A stretch of DNA of 64,000 bases from Microbacterium luteum (GCF_015277875.1 NZ_CP063814.1:2046001-2110000); one strand, 5' to 3'. Positions 1 through 9,152 are shown, numbered from the stretch's first letter. The notes: a model not told the origin generated them from the sequence alone. Numbers and translations are program-made.

Positions 1-1152
1 GAGGATCGGCGCCGCCGTCGCACCGAGGGCATACCCGCCACCCTGCACGAGAGCGGAGATCCCCGTCGCCTCGGCGTCGGTGCGTGCCACCGCGACGAGC
101 GTGCTGAAGACGACGACGAAGCCTCCCGCGTGTCCCATCGCCCCGATGCTCAGCCACACCCAGAGCAGCTCCGGCGCGAGAAGCACTCCGACGGCGAGGA
201 TGATCCACGACGCGCAGACCACCGCGGCGGGCACGAGGCGCGGCGTGAACCGCGTCAGAACCGGGATCACCAGCGCACCGGCGATACCCACACCTTGGAA
301 CACCGAGGCCATCGCACCGGCGGACGAAGCGCCGACCCCGAGCAGGTCGGCGGTCATGGCAGGCAGCCACGTGCTGTAGCCGTAGTACAAGAAGGCCTGC
401 GAGGCGAATGCGGCGACGAGAAGCCACACCACCGGACGCGCGAGGTAGGAGCGTCCGCGCCGCGAGGTGACGACCGGCGTGGGTCCGGTCAGGCCGGCGG
501 GATCCCATCCGCGCGACGACGGCCCGTCCGGGCGTGTCCGAGCAGGGTGCGCAACCAAGCCGCCGGCGCGGCGTTCCCGGGCGAGATGCACGCTCCAGAC
601 AGCGATGCCCGCGACCGTGAGAACCGACCAGCCGAACAGCGCCAGCGGCCATCCGATCGCTTCGGCGACGGGCGCGGTCAGCAGCGTCGTCAGGAGGGAT
701 CCGACGTTCAGCGTTGCCGTGTAGGCCGCCGTGACCACACCGACCCTCTCGCCCGGAACGTCGCGACGGATGACGACAGGGGTCACGACGTTCCCGATCG
801 TCACCGACGCGCCGATGACCACCATTCCCGCCAAGAGCCACCCGAACCCCGGAAGCGTGCGGATGACCGTCCCCACCAGCACTCCCACGAGCGAGAGCAG
901 AAGGGCGAGCTCCGCCCCCGCGCGACGGATGACGATGGCCGCCAGCGGCGTGAGGAGCGCGAACATCAGCACCGGCGCCGTCGTCAGGAGCCCTGCCTGC
1001 GCGGAGGGGATGCCGAGGTCCACCTCGATGTCGCGGAGCACGGGCGTCGGCGCGACGATGTGTCCGCGAAAGCTGAGAGCGGCCACGAGGATACCCGCGA
1101 CGACCAGCCAGGGGAACGCGCCGCGAACGACGGGCTCCGAACGGCTTCTCAC
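1..1152 (-). CDS. MFS transporter, CynX/NimT-like (3' end outside window)
   Basis: A leftward reading frame of 384 codons begins at a GTG at 1152 and runs off the window edge, so the C-terminus is missing. The protein starts with a short basic stretch followed by a hydrophobic helix (FPWLVVAGILVAALSFRG) and shows at least ten further hydrophobic segments separated by short loops. A longer polar loop lies near residues 205-235, as expected between the two six-helix halves of a major facilitator. The early motif around RGHIVAPTPVL and the helix arrangement resemble the CynX/NimT group (cyanate or nitroimidazole-type exporters), but the substrate cannot be told from sequence. The start is supported by a TAGACT hexamer six bases upstream, which implies a leaderless mRNA. 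It lies downstream of a PHP gene on the same strand but has its own promoter. Confidence 0.8.
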   Translation of the reverse strand, partial: MRSRSEPVVRGAFPWLVVAGILVAALSFRGHIVAPTPVLRDIEVDLGIPSAQAGLLTTAPVLMFALLTPLAAIVIRRAGAELALLLSLVGVLVGTVIRTLPGFGWLLAGMVVIGASVTIGNVVTPVVIRRDVPGERVGVVTAAYTATLNVGSLLTTLLTAPVAEAIGWPLALFGWSVLTVAGIAVWSVHLARERRAGGLVAHPARTRPDGPSSRGWDPAGLTGPTPVVTSRRGRSYLARPVVWLLVAAFASQAFLYYGYSTWLPAMTADLLGVGASSAGAMASVFQGVGIAGALVIPVLTRFTPRLVPAAVVCASWIILAVGVLLAPELLWVWLSIGAMGHAGGFVVVFSTLVAVARTDAEATGISALVQGGGYALGATAAPIL

Positions 1153-1158
1153 CTGTCG

Positions 1159-1164
1159 AGTCTA
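1159..1164 (-). promoter_or_regulatory. -10 hexamer of the MFS gene
   Basis: TAGACT lies six bases before the GTG start, so transcription should begin at or next to the start codon. No convincing -35 hexamer is visible. Confidence 0.55.
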
Positions 1165-1202
1165 CGGATGCGCCCGGAGGCCTCCGACCATGCGCGCGCC
1201 GT

Positions 1203-2192
1203 TCACGCCGCAGTCCAGTCACGCAGGCGATCGAGGGACCAGGTGGTGATGATGCGCTCGGGCGGCACCCCCAGCCGCTCAGCGCGTGCCGCGCCGTGGT
1301 CCAAGAGGGAGAGCTGTCCGGGAGCGTGCGCATCCGAATCGATGGCGAAGAGGCAGCCGACCTCCAGCGCGAGCGTGATGAGTTCGTCGGGAGGATCCTG
1401 ACGCTCCGGGCGGCTGTTGATCTCGACGGCCGTTCCGTGCTCCGCGCAGGCCTCGAACACTGCACGGGGGTCGAACTGCGACGGCGGACGGGTCCCGCGG
1501 CTCCCTTCGACGAGCCTTCCCGTCACGTGCCCGAGCACATCCACCCGAGCATCCGACACCGCCGCCACCAGACGGCGCGTCATCGGCCCGCGATCCATGC
1601 GCAGTTTCGAGTGCGCCGACGCGACGACGACGTCGAGCTCATCCAGGAGCTCGGAATCCTGATCCAGCGCCCCGTCTTCGAGGATGTCCACCTCGATCCC
1701 CGTCAGCAGGGTGAATCCGTCGCCATGGAAGCCCCGTACGAGCACCATCTGTTCCCGCAGGCGATCCGCCGTCAGCCCGTTCGCCACGCGAAGCCGCGGC
1801 GAATGATCGGTCAGGGCGAGGTACTCGTGGCCCAGAGAGCGTGCGGCGTCGACCATGAGGTCGATCGGGGTGAGTCCGTCCGACCAGTCGCTGTGACTGT
1901 GCAGGTCTCCCCGCAGCAGCCGTCGCATCTCAGACGACTGCTCGACCCCGGCACTCGCGCGGAGCGCCGCGAGCCGCTCGGGGATCTCTCCCGCCAGCGC
2001 CTGAGCGATGACGGTGAGGGAGGATTCGCCGATCCCCTTGCGGCGACGGAGCGCCGCCGTATCCGCAAGCTCCGCATCACTCAGCCCCGCGATCGCATCC
2101 GCCGCCGTGCGAAACGCCTTGGATCGGTAGCGCGACGAACGCTCCCGCTCGAGCAGCGTCGCGATCTCCGTCAACGCGTCGTGCGGGTTCAT
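1203..2192 (-). CDS. PHP-domain phosphoesterase with N-terminal helix-hairpin-helix region
   Basis: The 329-residue protein resembles the C-terminal half of PolX-type enzymes without the polymerase core. Residues 1-90 are helical with an RRKGIGESSL hairpin motif like those of DNA-binding HhH domains. The PHP metal site begins near residue 97 with DLHSHSDWSDG and continues with LTDHS, GIEVDIL, SAHSKLR, HVTGR and DSDAH, giving the His/Asp set needed for a metal-dependent phosphoesterase. The ATG at 2192 starts 8 bases after the trpD stop codon, so it is probably cotranscribed with trpD. An upstream extension would lie inside trpD and was rejected. The substrate is unknown; histidinol phosphatase and nuclease-type activities are both possible for this fold. 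Confidence 0.8.
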   Translation of the reverse strand: MNPHDALTEIATLLERERSSRYRSKAFRTAADAIAGLSDAELADTAALRRRKGIGESSLTVIAQALAGEIPERLAALRASAGVEQSSEMRRLLRGDLHSHSDWSDGLTPIDLMVDAARSLGHEYLALTDHSPRLRVANGLTADRLREQMVLVRGFHGDGFTLLTGIEVDILEDGALDQDSELLDELDVVVASAHSKLRMDRGPMTRRLVAAVSDARVDVLGHVTGRLVEGSRGTRPPSQFDPRAVFEACAEHGTAVEINSRPERQDPPDELITLALEVGCLFAIDSDAHAPGQLSLLDHGAARAERLGVPPERIITTWSLDRLRDWTAA

Positions 2193-2200
2193 CCCGACCC

Positions 2201-3262
2201 TCAGCCCGCGAGATCCCGCGTGGCGGCGACCCACGCGTCGAGCGTCCGCGAGGCTGCCCCGCTGTCGATCGCCTCTCGTGCGGTGTCGATCGCCTCGCCG
2301 AGGCGGTCGAGGATCGGCCGCTGCACCTGCGCGGCATCGCGGTAAAGGCGATAGGCGACGATTCCCGCGGCGGCATTGAGCAGAACGATGTCGCGGACCG
2401 GTCCCGCCTCGCCCGCCAGCACCCGGCGCACCACCTCGGCGTTGTGCGTCGGGTCGCCGCCGATGAGATCCGCCATCTCGGCCAGCGGAACGCCGAGGTC
2501 CCGCGGATCGACGTCGTGCTCGTGGACGTCTCCGCGGCTCACTTCCCACAGGCGGGAATGGCCGGTGGTGGTCAGTTCGTCGAGTCCGTCGTCGCCACGG
2601 AAGACGAGGGCCGTGGCGCCGCGATTTCGGAAGACGCCGGTGATCAGCGGCACACGCTCCAAGCTGGCGACGCCCACTGCGTTGGCTTCGGCCCTCGCGG
2701 GGTTGGACAGCGGCCCGAGGAAATTGAACACCGTCGGCACGCCGAGTTCCTTGCGCACGGCACCGGCGTGACGGAATCCGGGGTGGAAGGCAGACGCGAA
2801 GACGAACGTGATGCCGGCCCGCTCCAGCGTCTCGGTGACCGCGGCAGGATCCAGGGTCAGCTCCACGCCGAGCGCCCCCAGCACATCCGAGGATCCGGAG
2901 GCCGAACTCGCGGCGCGGTTGCCGTGCTTGACGACGGGGATGCCGGTGGCGGCGGCCACGACGGATGCCATCGTCGACACGTTCACGGTTCCGAAGCGGT
3001 CGCCGCCGGTGCCGACGATGTCGAGCACCTCGGCACTCACCGGCAGCGGCACCGCAGCCTCGAGGATGGCGTCACGGAATCCGACGACCTCGTCGATCGT
3101 CTCCCCCTTCGCGCGGAGCGCGATGAGGAAAGCGCCGATCTGACCCGGCGTCGCCTCCCCCGCCATGATGCGTCGCATCGCCCACGTCGATTCCGACACG
3201 CTGAGGTCGCGCCCATCCAGGAGTGAGGTGAGGATTCCGGGCCACGAAGACGACTCCGACAT
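2201..3262 (-). CDS. trpD: Anthranilate phosphoribosyltransferase
   Basis: This 353-residue protein catalyses transfer of phosphoribose from PRPP to anthranilate, the second committed step of tryptophan synthesis. The family signatures are present: GTGGD followed by VSTMASVVAA (PRPP site), KHGNRAASSASGSSDVLGAL (anthranilate and metal sites) and FNFLGPLSNPA. The length matches the usual 340-350. The ATG at 3262 is chosen because it directly follows a -10 hexamer by seven bases and gives the normal N-terminus. No other trp genes are adjacent; the next gene in the same direction is the PHP phosphoesterase, and ctaE diverges upstream. Confidence 0.95.
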   Translation of the reverse strand: MSESSSWPGILTSLLDGRDLSVSESTWAMRRIMAGEATPGQIGAFLIALRAKGETIDEVVGFRDAILEAAVPLPVSAEVLDIVGTGGDRFGTVNVSTMASVVAAATGIPVVKHGNRAASSASGSSDVLGALGVELTLDPAAVTETLERAGITFVFASAFHPGFRHAGAVRKELGVPTVFNFLGPLSNPARAEANAVGVASLERVPLITGVFRNRGATALVFRGDDGLDELTTTGHSRLWEVSRGDVHEHDVDPRDLGVPLAEMADLIGGDPTHNAEVVRRVLAGEAGPVRDIVLLNAAAGIVAYRLYRDAAQVQRPILDRLGEAIDTAREAIDSGAASRTLDAWVAATRDLAG

Positions 3263-3269
3263 GCCACCG

Positions 3270-3275
3270 AGCCTA
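3270..3275 (-). promoter_or_regulatory. -10 hexamer of trpD
   Basis: TAGGCT lies seven bases before the trpD ATG, which points to a leaderless transcript. No attenuator-like leader peptide or tandem Trp codons are present, so trpD is not controlled by classical attenuation here. Confidence 0.5.
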
Positions 3276-3436
3276 CCGTCGGCCGACTTGTGCGGATTCA
3301 CGGCCCGCGCCCGGCCCGCTGTCAGCCCGCCCACAGCGTCCTGATCGGTGATTTACCGTCACTTCTTAGGGCGCCCTTACTTCTCATCGCGCGCGACAAG
3401 GGTGTCCAGATGGGGAAAACCCGCTCCGGAATCGGC

Positions 3437-3442
3437 AATAAT
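3437..3442 (+). promoter_or_regulatory. Possible -10 of the ctaE-qcrCAB operon
   Basis: AATAAT is one base from TATAAT and lies seven bases before the GTG chosen for ctaE. It stands out in a GC-rich region. The 187-base divergent gap between trpD and ctaE must hold both promoters. Confidence 0.4.
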
Positions 3443-3449
3443 GGTGGAC

Positions 3450-4082
3450 GTGACGACCACGCCAGCGACCTATGCCCAGGCGATGCGTTCTGTCAAGCGC
3501 CCGGACCCGGTCGCCGTCGGAACCATCGTGTGGCTCGGCAGCGAGGTGATGTTCTTCGCGGGACTGTTCGCGATCTACTTCACCCTGCGGAGCACCTCCC
3601 CCGATCTGTGGGCTGAGGAGACCCAGCTGCTGAACGTGCCCTACGCGTTCGCCAACACCGTCATCCTCGTGCTCTCCTCGGTCACCTGCCAGATGGGCGT
3701 GTTCGCCGCCGAGCGCTTCCAGCCGTACACCTCCACGGGCGGCGGCCGCCGCCGGTGGGGCATGGTGCCGTGGTTCTGGCTGACCTTCGCTCTCGGCGCG
3801 ATCTTCGTCTCGGGACAGGTGTGGGAGTATGCGCAGCTCGTGTATGAAGGCATGCCGATCACGGCCAATGCATACGCCTCGGCCTTCTATCTGACGACCG
3901 GATTCCACGCGCTTCACGTCACCGGTGGACTCGTAGCCTTCCTCCTCGTGATCGGTCGCGCCTACGCGGTCAAGAACTTCGGCCGCAAGGAGATGACCTC
4001 GGCGATCGTGGTCTCGTACTACTGGCACTTCGTCGACGTCGTCTGGATCGCCCTGTTCGCCGTCATCTACTTCCTGAAATAG
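3450..4082 (+). CDS. ctaE: Cytochrome c oxidase subunit III
   Basis: A 210-residue membrane protein of the aa3 oxidase, the non-catalytic subunit that stabilises the core and proton uptake. It has five hydrophobic helices and the family motifs [31 protein letters not shown] and [12 protein letters not shown]. The GTG at 3450 is preferred over the ATG at 3441 because [12 protein letters not shown] is the usual N-terminus and an AATAAT sequence lies seven bases before it; the ATG is only three codons away. It heads an operon with qcrC 19 bases downstream, the usual actinobacterial ctaE-qcrCAB order. Confidence 0.95.
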   Translation: MTTTPATYAQAMRSVKRPDPVAVGTIVWLGSEVMFFAGLFAIYFTLRSTSPDLWAEETQLLNVPYAFANTVILVLSSVTCQMGVFAAERFQPYTSTGGGRRRWGMVPWFWLTFALGAIFVSGQVWEYAQLVYEGMPITANAYASAFYLTTGFHALHVTGGLVAFLLVIGRAYAVKNFGRKEMTSAIVVSYYWHFVDVVWIALFAVIYFLK

Positions 4083-4101
4083 AGCGGAGCTGATCCCCCA
4101 C

Positions 4102-4902
4102 ATGGCACGCACGAAACCGCGCCGCTCCCAGGGCCGCCGCAGTCCGTGGGCGGCCGCCGCCCTCATCGGCGTCGGACTGCTGCTCACCGGCGGTGCCTAT
4201 GCCGGCGCCTCCGCCGCTATGGCTTCCACGACCGACGAGACGTCGGCCTCGGCCCTGACGGTCGAAGACGGCAAGAAGCTGTTCCAGGCGAACTGCGCAA
4301 CCTGTCACGGACTCGACCTGCAGGGCACCGAGAGCGGCCCGTCGCTCTACGGCGTCGGCGAGCTCTCCGTGGAATTCCAGGTCGCGACCGGGCGCATGCC
4401 GCTGCAGATGCAGGGCCCGCAGGCGCCGCAGAAGCCGGTGCAGTTCACCGAGGAGCAGATCCAGGCGATGGCGGCATACGTGCAGAGCACGTCGCCCGGC
4501 CCCGAGTTCCCCTCTCCCGAGATCCTCGACGGAGAAGGCGACATCGCGCGCGGCGCCGAGCTCTTCCGGATCAACTGCGCGATGTGCCACAACGTGGCGG
4601 CTGCCGGAGGCGCGCTCACCGAGGGCAAGTACGCGCCCGAGCTCACCGAGACCAGCGCCCTCCACATGTACGCGGCGATGGTCACCGGCCCGCAGAACAT
4701 GCCGGTGTTCAACGACATGACCCTCAGTCTCGAGGACAAGCGCGACATCATCTCGTCGCTGCTGTTCATCCAGGAGAACGAGTCCCCGGGCGGCTTCAAG
4801 CTCGGATCGCTCGGACCGGTCTCCGAAGGCCTGTTCATCTGGATCTTCGGCATCGGGTCATTGATCGCCATCACCGTCTGGATCACGGCGAAATCCAACT
4901 GA
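4102..4902 (+). CDS. qcrC: Cytochrome bc1 complex di-haem cytochrome c subunit
   Basis: The 266-residue protein is a membrane-anchored c-type cytochrome with two haem-binding motifs, CATCH near residue 65 and CAMCH near residue 159. It has a hydrophobic N-terminal segment (residues 16-40) and a C-terminal transmembrane helix (about 240-262). In Actinobacteria the two haems replace cyt c1 and soluble cyt c, passing electrons directly from the bc1 complex to CtaC in a supercomplex. It sits 19 bases after ctaE and 37 bases before qcrA. Methionines are available as sixth ligands downstream of each motif, for example in NMPVFNDMTL. Confidence 0.96.
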   Translation: MARTKPRRSQGRRSPWAAAALIGVGLLLTGGAYAGASAAMASTTDETSASALTVEDGKKLFQANCATCHGLDLQGTESGPSLYGVGELSVEFQVATGRMPLQMQGPQAPQKPVQFTEEQIQAMAAYVQSTSPGPEFPSPEILDGEGDIARGAELFRINCAMCHNVAAAGGALTEGKYAPELTETSALHMYAAMVTGPQNMPVFNDMTLSLEDKRDIISSLLFIQENESPGGFKLGSLGPVSEGLFIWIFGIGSLIAITVWITAKSN

Positions 4903-4939
4903 CCCACCCCTGACACTGCAAGCACCTACGAGGAGCACC

Positions 4940-6019
4940 ATGGCAAACGAGCACGACGCGCTCGAGCACGAGAGGGCTTCGTGGAAGCCCTCCCCCGGGC
5001 TCGCCGTCGCGGTGAGCGACCCGGTGCGCACACCCGATCTTCCGCCGCACCGCGAGCGGATGACCGACAAGGACCCGGCCGCGATGAAGCGCGCCGTCCG
5101 CACGGTCTACACGCTCTTCTACCTCTCGGTGGCCGGCAGCATCTGGGCCGTCGCGGCCTACATGCTGTTCCCGATCGAGAGCGGATCGATCGTCGACATC
5201 CGCAACAACAACCTGTTCGTGGGTCTCGGCATCGCGCTCGCGCTGCTCGCGATCGGAATCGGCGCGATCCACTGGTCCAAGGCCGTGATGCCCGACAAGG
5301 AATTCATCGAGCCGCGGCACGCCACGCGCGGCCGGGACGCCACCCGCGAGGGCGCGGTGGCGGTCTTCGAAGCCGCCAACGAAGAGTCCGGTTTCGGTCG
5401 TCGCGCCATGATCCGCAACTCGCTGATCGCCGCCCTGGCCGCTTCGGTCGTTCCTGGCATCACCCTGTTCCGAGGTCTCGCCCCGGAGAGCTCTCCCGAG
5501 AACCCTCACGCGGGTGACCCGGTCTACCTCCTCAGCCACACCATGTGGAAGGAAGGGTCGCGTCTGGCTCACGACCCCGAGGGAACGCCGATCCGCGCCG
5601 CAGACGTCACGCTCGGCTCGGCCGTGCACGTGATCCCGGCCGAGCTGGCCGAACTCAGCCACGAGGAGGGCTACCTCGAGGAGAAGGCGAAGGCGATCGT
5701 CCTCCTCATGCGCATGCCTCCGGAAGACCTCATCGAGACCCCTGAGCGTGCCGACTGGTCCTACGACGGCATCATCGCCTACTCGAAGGTCTGCACCCAC
5801 GTGGGCTGCCCGGTCGCCTTGTACGAGCAGCAGACGCATCACCTGCTCTGCCCGTGCCATCAGTCTCAGTTCGACGTCGCGGACGGCGCCAAGGTGATCT
5901 TCGGTCCGGCCGCCCGCCCGCTCCCCCAGCTGCCGATCACGGTGGACGACGAGGGATACCTCATCGCGCGGAGTGACTTCGAAGAACCCGTCGGCCCGAG
6001 CTTCTGGGAGCGCCATTGA
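4940..6019 (+). CDS. qcrA: Cytochrome bc1 complex Rieske iron-sulfur subunit
   Basis: A 359-residue Rieske protein that carries electrons from menaquinol to the cytochrome c subunit. The 2Fe-2S ligands are visible as CTHVGCP and CPCHQSQF near the C-terminus, with the usual G-P-A-A-R-P-L-P turn after them. Three hydrophobic segments precede the Rieske domain (about residues 55-80, 93-115 and 153-175), the arrangement typical of actinobacteria rather than the single anchor of proteobacteria. A GAGGAG ribosome site lies seven bases before the ATG. Its stop codon overlaps the qcrB start by four bases. Confidence 0.96.
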   Translation: MANEHDALEHERASWKPSPGLAVAVSDPVRTPDLPPHRERMTDKDPAAMKRAVRTVYTLFYLSVAGSIWAVAAYMLFPIESGSIVDIRNNNLFVGLGIALALLAIGIGAIHWSKAVMPDKEFIEPRHATRGRDATREGAVAVFEAANEESGFGRRAMIRNSLIAALAASVVPGITLFRGLAPESSPENPHAGDPVYLLSHTMWKEGSRLAHDPEGTPIRAADVTLGSAVHVIPAELAELSHEEGYLEEKAKAIVLLMRMPPEDLIETPERADWSYDGIIAYSKVCTHVGCPVALYEQQTHHLLCPCHQSQFDVADGAKVIFGPAARPLPQLPITVDDEGYLIARSDFEEPVGPSFWERH

Positions 6020-7836
6020 GTACCTCGCACCCCACGGAGAACGTCACTCAGGAGCCCGCGCTCCCGATGTCGGCGTCCACCCGTGACAAGCCTCTCGGCG
6101 GTCGATTCGTCGGCGCCGCGTCGAACTATCTGGACGAGCGCACGAGCATCTCCGGGATCACCAAGGAGCTCGGTCGCAAGATCTTCCCCGACCACTGGTC
6201 GTTCATGCTCGGCGAGATCGCGCTCTGGAGCTTCGTCGTCGTCCTGCTCTCGGGTGTCTTCCTGACGTTCTTCTTCCAGGCGTCGATGGTCGAGACCCAC
6301 TACACCGGCGCCTACATCCCGATGCGCGGCGTCGAGATGTCTGCCGCCATGGACTCCGCGCTCCGGATCTCCTTCGACATCCGCGGCGGCCTGCTCGTTC
6401 GTCAGATCCACCACTGGGCAGCCCTCGTCTTCGTCGCCGGCATCGGCGTGCACATGCTGCGCGTGTTCTTCACGGGAGCGTTCCGCAAGCCGCGCGAGCT
6501 GAACTGGGTGATCGGCTTCATCCTCTTCATCCTCGCCATGGCGGAAGGCTTCACCGGCTACTCCCTCCCCGACGACCTGCTCTCGGGCAACGGCCTTCGC
6601 ATCATCGACGGCATGATCAAGGGCATTCCGCTGATCGGAACCTGGACCTCGTTCCTGCTCTTCGGGGGCGAGTTCCCGGGCACCCAGATCGTGGGTCGCC
6701 TCTACACCCTGCACATCCTGTTGCTCCCGGCGATCCTGGTCGCACTGCTGGCCCTCCACCTCATGTTGATGATCATCAACAAGCACACGCAGTTCGCCGG
6801 CCCCGGCCGCACGAACAGCAACGTCGTGGGATTCCCGATGGTGCCGGTCTACATGTCCAAGATGGGCGGCTTCTTCTTCATCGTGTTCGGCGTGATCGTT
6901 CTGATCGCCTCGCTGTTCACGATCAACCCGATCTGGAACTACGGTCCCTACGATCCCTCACCGGTCTCGGCCGGCACCCAGCCCGACTGGTACATCGGCT
7001 TCGCCGACGGCGCCCTGCGTCTTGTGCCGCCGCACTGGGAGTTCGTCTTCCTCGACCGCACGTGGTCGTTCAACATCCTCGTGCCGCTCGCGGTGCTGGG
7101 ACTGTTCATCGTGCTCGTGCTCATCTACCCCTTCATCGAGGCGTGGATCACCGGTGACAAGCGCGAGCACCACATCGCGCAGCGTCCGCGCAACGCGGCG
7201 ACCCGCACGGCGATCGGCGCCGCCGGCGTCGTGTTCTACGCCGCTCTCTGGGCCGCGGCTTCATCGGACATCATCGCGACGCACTTCAAGGTCACGATGG
7301 AGGGTGTCATCCACAGCCTCCAGGCCATGCTCATCTTCGGGCCGATCATCGCCTACTTCGTCACCAAGCGCATCTGCATCGCGCTGCAGAAGAAGGACCG
7401 CGAGATCGTGCTGCACGGCTACGAGTCCGGTCGAATCGTCCGCCTCCCGGGTGGCGAGTACATCGAGGTCCACCAGCCCGTCGACGAGTTCGAGCGGTGG
7501 CGCCTGATCGATGCCGAGACCTACGAGCCCCTTGTGGTGCGGCCCAACGACAAGGGCAGCATCCCTTGGCACGCGAACCTGCGCGCCGCCCTGTCGCGGT
7601 GGTTCTTCGAGGACCGACTCGCGCCCCTCACCCAGACCGAACTCGACGCGGCGACCGCGCACCAGCACCACGCTCTGGAGCACATCGCCACCGAGGAGGA
7701 TGCCGAGATCCAGGGCGCTCACGAGCGCGCGGGCGTCCCCGACGCACCTCACGTGCCGATCGACGACGGCCATCACCCCGAAACGGCGAACCGTCCGTCG
7801 AACGTGATCATCCCGGACGAGGACGACAAGAAGTAG
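6016..7836 (+). CDS. qcrB: Cytochrome bc1 complex cytochrome b subunit
   Basis: The 606-residue cytochrome b binds haems bL and bH and carries the menaquinol sites. Haem-ligand helices are seen at HHWAALVFVAGIGVHML and HILLLPAILVALLALH, and the Qo-site PDWY motif at residues about 324-327 (QPDWYIGF). Eight or nine transmembrane segments are followed by a cytosolic extension of more than 100 residues that is acidic and His-rich (HQHH, DDGHH). The start is a TTG that overlaps the qcrA stop as TTGA, so translation is probably coupled; an ATG at 6067 is a weaker alternative. This is the last gene of the operon and is followed by a strong hairpin. Confidence 0.95.
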   Translation: MSTSHPTENVTQEPALPMSASTRDKPLGGRFVGAASNYLDERTSISGITKELGRKIFPDHWSFMLGEIALWSFVVVLLSGVFLTFFFQASMVETHYTGAYIPMRGVEMSAAMDSALRISFDIRGGLLVRQIHHWAALVFVAGIGVHMLRVFFTGAFRKPRELNWVIGFILFILAMAEGFTGYSLPDDLLSGNGLRIIDGMIKGIPLIGTWTSFLLFGGEFPGTQIVGRLYTLHILLLPAILVALLALHLMLMIINKHTQFAGPGRTNSNVVGFPMVPVYMSKMGGFFFIVFGVIVLIASLFTINPIWNYGPYDPSPVSAGTQPDWYIGFADGALRLVPPHWEFVFLDRTWSFNILVPLAVLGLFIVLVLIYPFIEAWITGDKREHHIAQRPRNAATRTAIGAAGVVFYAALWAAASSDIIATHFKVTMEGVIHSLQAMLIFGPIIAYFVTKRICIALQKKDREIVLHGYESGRIVRLPGGEYIEVHQPVDEFERWRLIDAETYEPLVVRPNDKGSIPWHANLRAALSRWFFEDRLAPLTQTELDAATAHQHHALEHIATEEDAEIQGAHERAGVPDAPHVPIDDGHHPETANRPSNVIIPDEDDKK

Positions 7837-7859
7837 TCGGCAGGATATCGACGTTCGGT

Positions 7860-7886
7860 GGCCGTCTCCCCGCTGGGGAGGCGGCC
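7860..7886 (+). terminator. Hairpin after qcrB
   Basis: A 12-base stem GGCCGTCTCCCC / GGGGAGGCGGCC with one G-T wobble and a three-base loop starts 24 bases after the qcrB stop. There is no T-tract, which is common for high-GC actinobacterial terminators. Confidence 0.7.
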
Positions 7887-7896
7887 ATCGCGTCGT

Positions 7897-7902
7897 TAGC
7901 GT
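7897..7902 (+). promoter_or_regulatory. -10 hexamer of the rhodanese gene
   Basis: TAGCGT lies six bases before the ATG at 7909 and just after the qcrB terminator, so the gene is probably transcribed separately and leaderless. Confidence 0.5.
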
Positions 7903-7908
7903 TGATCC

Positions 7909-8319
7909 ATGACCTCCGACGCCCTGACCTATTTCGAGAACAAGCTCGCACATGAGACGGATGCGAGCGACGTCTATGCCGCACAGCACGCCGGCGATGA
8001 GTTCGTGCTCGTCGACGTGCGGAGCGACGAGGCGTGGCGACAAGGTCGCATCCGCGGCGCCATCCATCTCCCCCACCAGCGCATCGCGACGGCGGCGACC
8101 GACCTCATCGCCGCGGGGACACCCGTCGTCGTCTACTGCTGGTCACCGGGCTGCAATGGCGGCGCGAAGGGCGCTGCCGCGTTCGCGCGGCTCGGCTACG
8201 ACGTCAAGGAGATGATCGGCGGATACGAATACTGGGTGCGCGAAGGACAACCCACCGTGAACGACGACGGTGAGCTCCCGCGGGTGTTCGATCCCCAGGT
8301 CATGGTCGTGCGCGCCTGA
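7909..8319 (+). CDS. Rhodanese-domain sulfurtransferase-like protein
   Basis: This 136-residue single-domain protein has the rhodanese features FVLVDVRSDEAW and GRIRGAIHLPH, and the active-site loop VVYCWSPGCNGG with the catalytic cysteine in YCWSPGC. A second cysteine four residues later could form a disulfide or polysulfide relay. It is short for a thiosulfate sulfurtransferase, so a role in sulfur trafficking or detoxification is an inference only. It ends 8 bases from the end of the convergent PP2C gene and lies between the two cytochrome operons. Confidence 0.85.
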   Translation: MTSDALTYFENKLAHETDASDVYAAQHAGDEFVLVDVRSDEAWRQGRIRGAIHLPHQRIATAATDLIAAGTPVVVYCWSPGCNGGAKGAAAFARLGYDVKEMIGGYEYWVREGQPTVNDDGELPRVFDPQVMVVRA

Positions 8320-8327
8320 CCCCGTCC

Positions 8328-9152
8328 TCACCCGGTCTGCTCGATCTCCCACATCTCGTCGTCTTCGAGCCCCTCGGCGAATCTGCCTGCCGCTGCGCCG
8401 GCGAACTGCACGCGCTCCAGGTCTTCACTCTCGTCGGAGATCAGCACATCGCAGACGACCGCCGTGACGTTGTCCAGCGTGCCCGCCTCGAGCGCGAGCC
8501 TCACGAGCTCGTCGGCGGCCTCCCGCGGTGTGGCTGCGCGGTCCACCATGACGCGGGCCACATCGTCTTCGGGAACGTAGTCCGTCAGACCGTCGCTGCA
8601 CAGCAGCCATCGATCCCCTTCGCCCAGCTCCGTCTCCGCCACCGAGACCACGTCGGCCTCACCGCCGCCCAGGGAGGCCGTGATGATGTTGCGGCGGGGG
8701 TGCGTCGCGGCGTCCTCGGGGGCGATGATGCCTCGGTCGACGAGCACCTGCACGTACGAGTCGTCGCGGGTCTGGCGTTCGAATCGCCCGTCGCGCACCC
8801 GATACGCTCGCGAGTCGCCGGAGTGCGCGATCAGCAGGTGCTCGGCACCGGCGAGGAAGACGCCCGTGAAGGTCGTCGCCATGCCGCGCAGCGATGGATC
8901 GCGCTCGGTGTGGGCGCGAAGGTCCCAGTTCGCCTCGAGGATGCGTTCACGCAACGCCTGGGCCGTCCAGGTCGTGACACGACCTGCGACCAACCGGTGC
9001 ACCAGCGCGGCGGAGGCGAGATCGCCGGACGGCCCGCCGCCAACTCCGTCGGCTACGGCCGCACCCCAGCTCGACGCGAAAGCCGCATCCTGATTGACGT
9101 CCCGGTAGGAGCCGACGTCGGATGCGGCAGCCGCGAGAAGGCGATGAGCCAC
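8328..9152 (-). CDS. PP2C-family Ser/Thr protein phosphatase
   Basis: A 274-residue soluble metal-dependent phosphatase. Metal-site and family motifs are in order: YRDVNQDA, ADGVGGGPSGD, MATTFTGV, SGDSRAYRVRDG, CSDGLTDYV and DNVTAVV. It has no transmembrane helix, unlike PstP next to pknB in relatives, so it is probably a separate cytosolic enzyme. The GTG at 9152 comes two bases after the ctaF stop codon, so it is the last gene of the ctaC-ctaD-ctaF transcript and probably translationally coupled. An upstream extension would overlap ctaF and was rejected. The target is unknown. Confidence 0.88.
   Translation of the reverse strand: MAHRLLAAAASDVGSYRDVNQDAAFASSWGAAVADGVGGGPSGDLASAALVHRLVAGRVTTWTAQALRERILEANWDLRAHTERDPSLRGMATTFTGVFLAGAEHLLIAHSGDSRAYRVRDGRFERQTRDDSYVQVLVDRGIIAPEDAATHPRRNIITASLGGGEADVVSVAETELGEGDRWLLCSDGLTDYVPEDDVARVMVDRAATPREAADELVRLALEAGTLDNVTAVVCDVLISDESEDLERVQFAGAAAGRFAEGLEDDEMWEIEQTG

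Noticed and set aside
6016..6069. ATG at 6067 as the qcrB start in place of the TTG
   Set aside because: The TTG overlaps the qcrA stop in the usual coupled way and keeps a conserved-looking N-terminus, though the ATG cannot be fully excluded.
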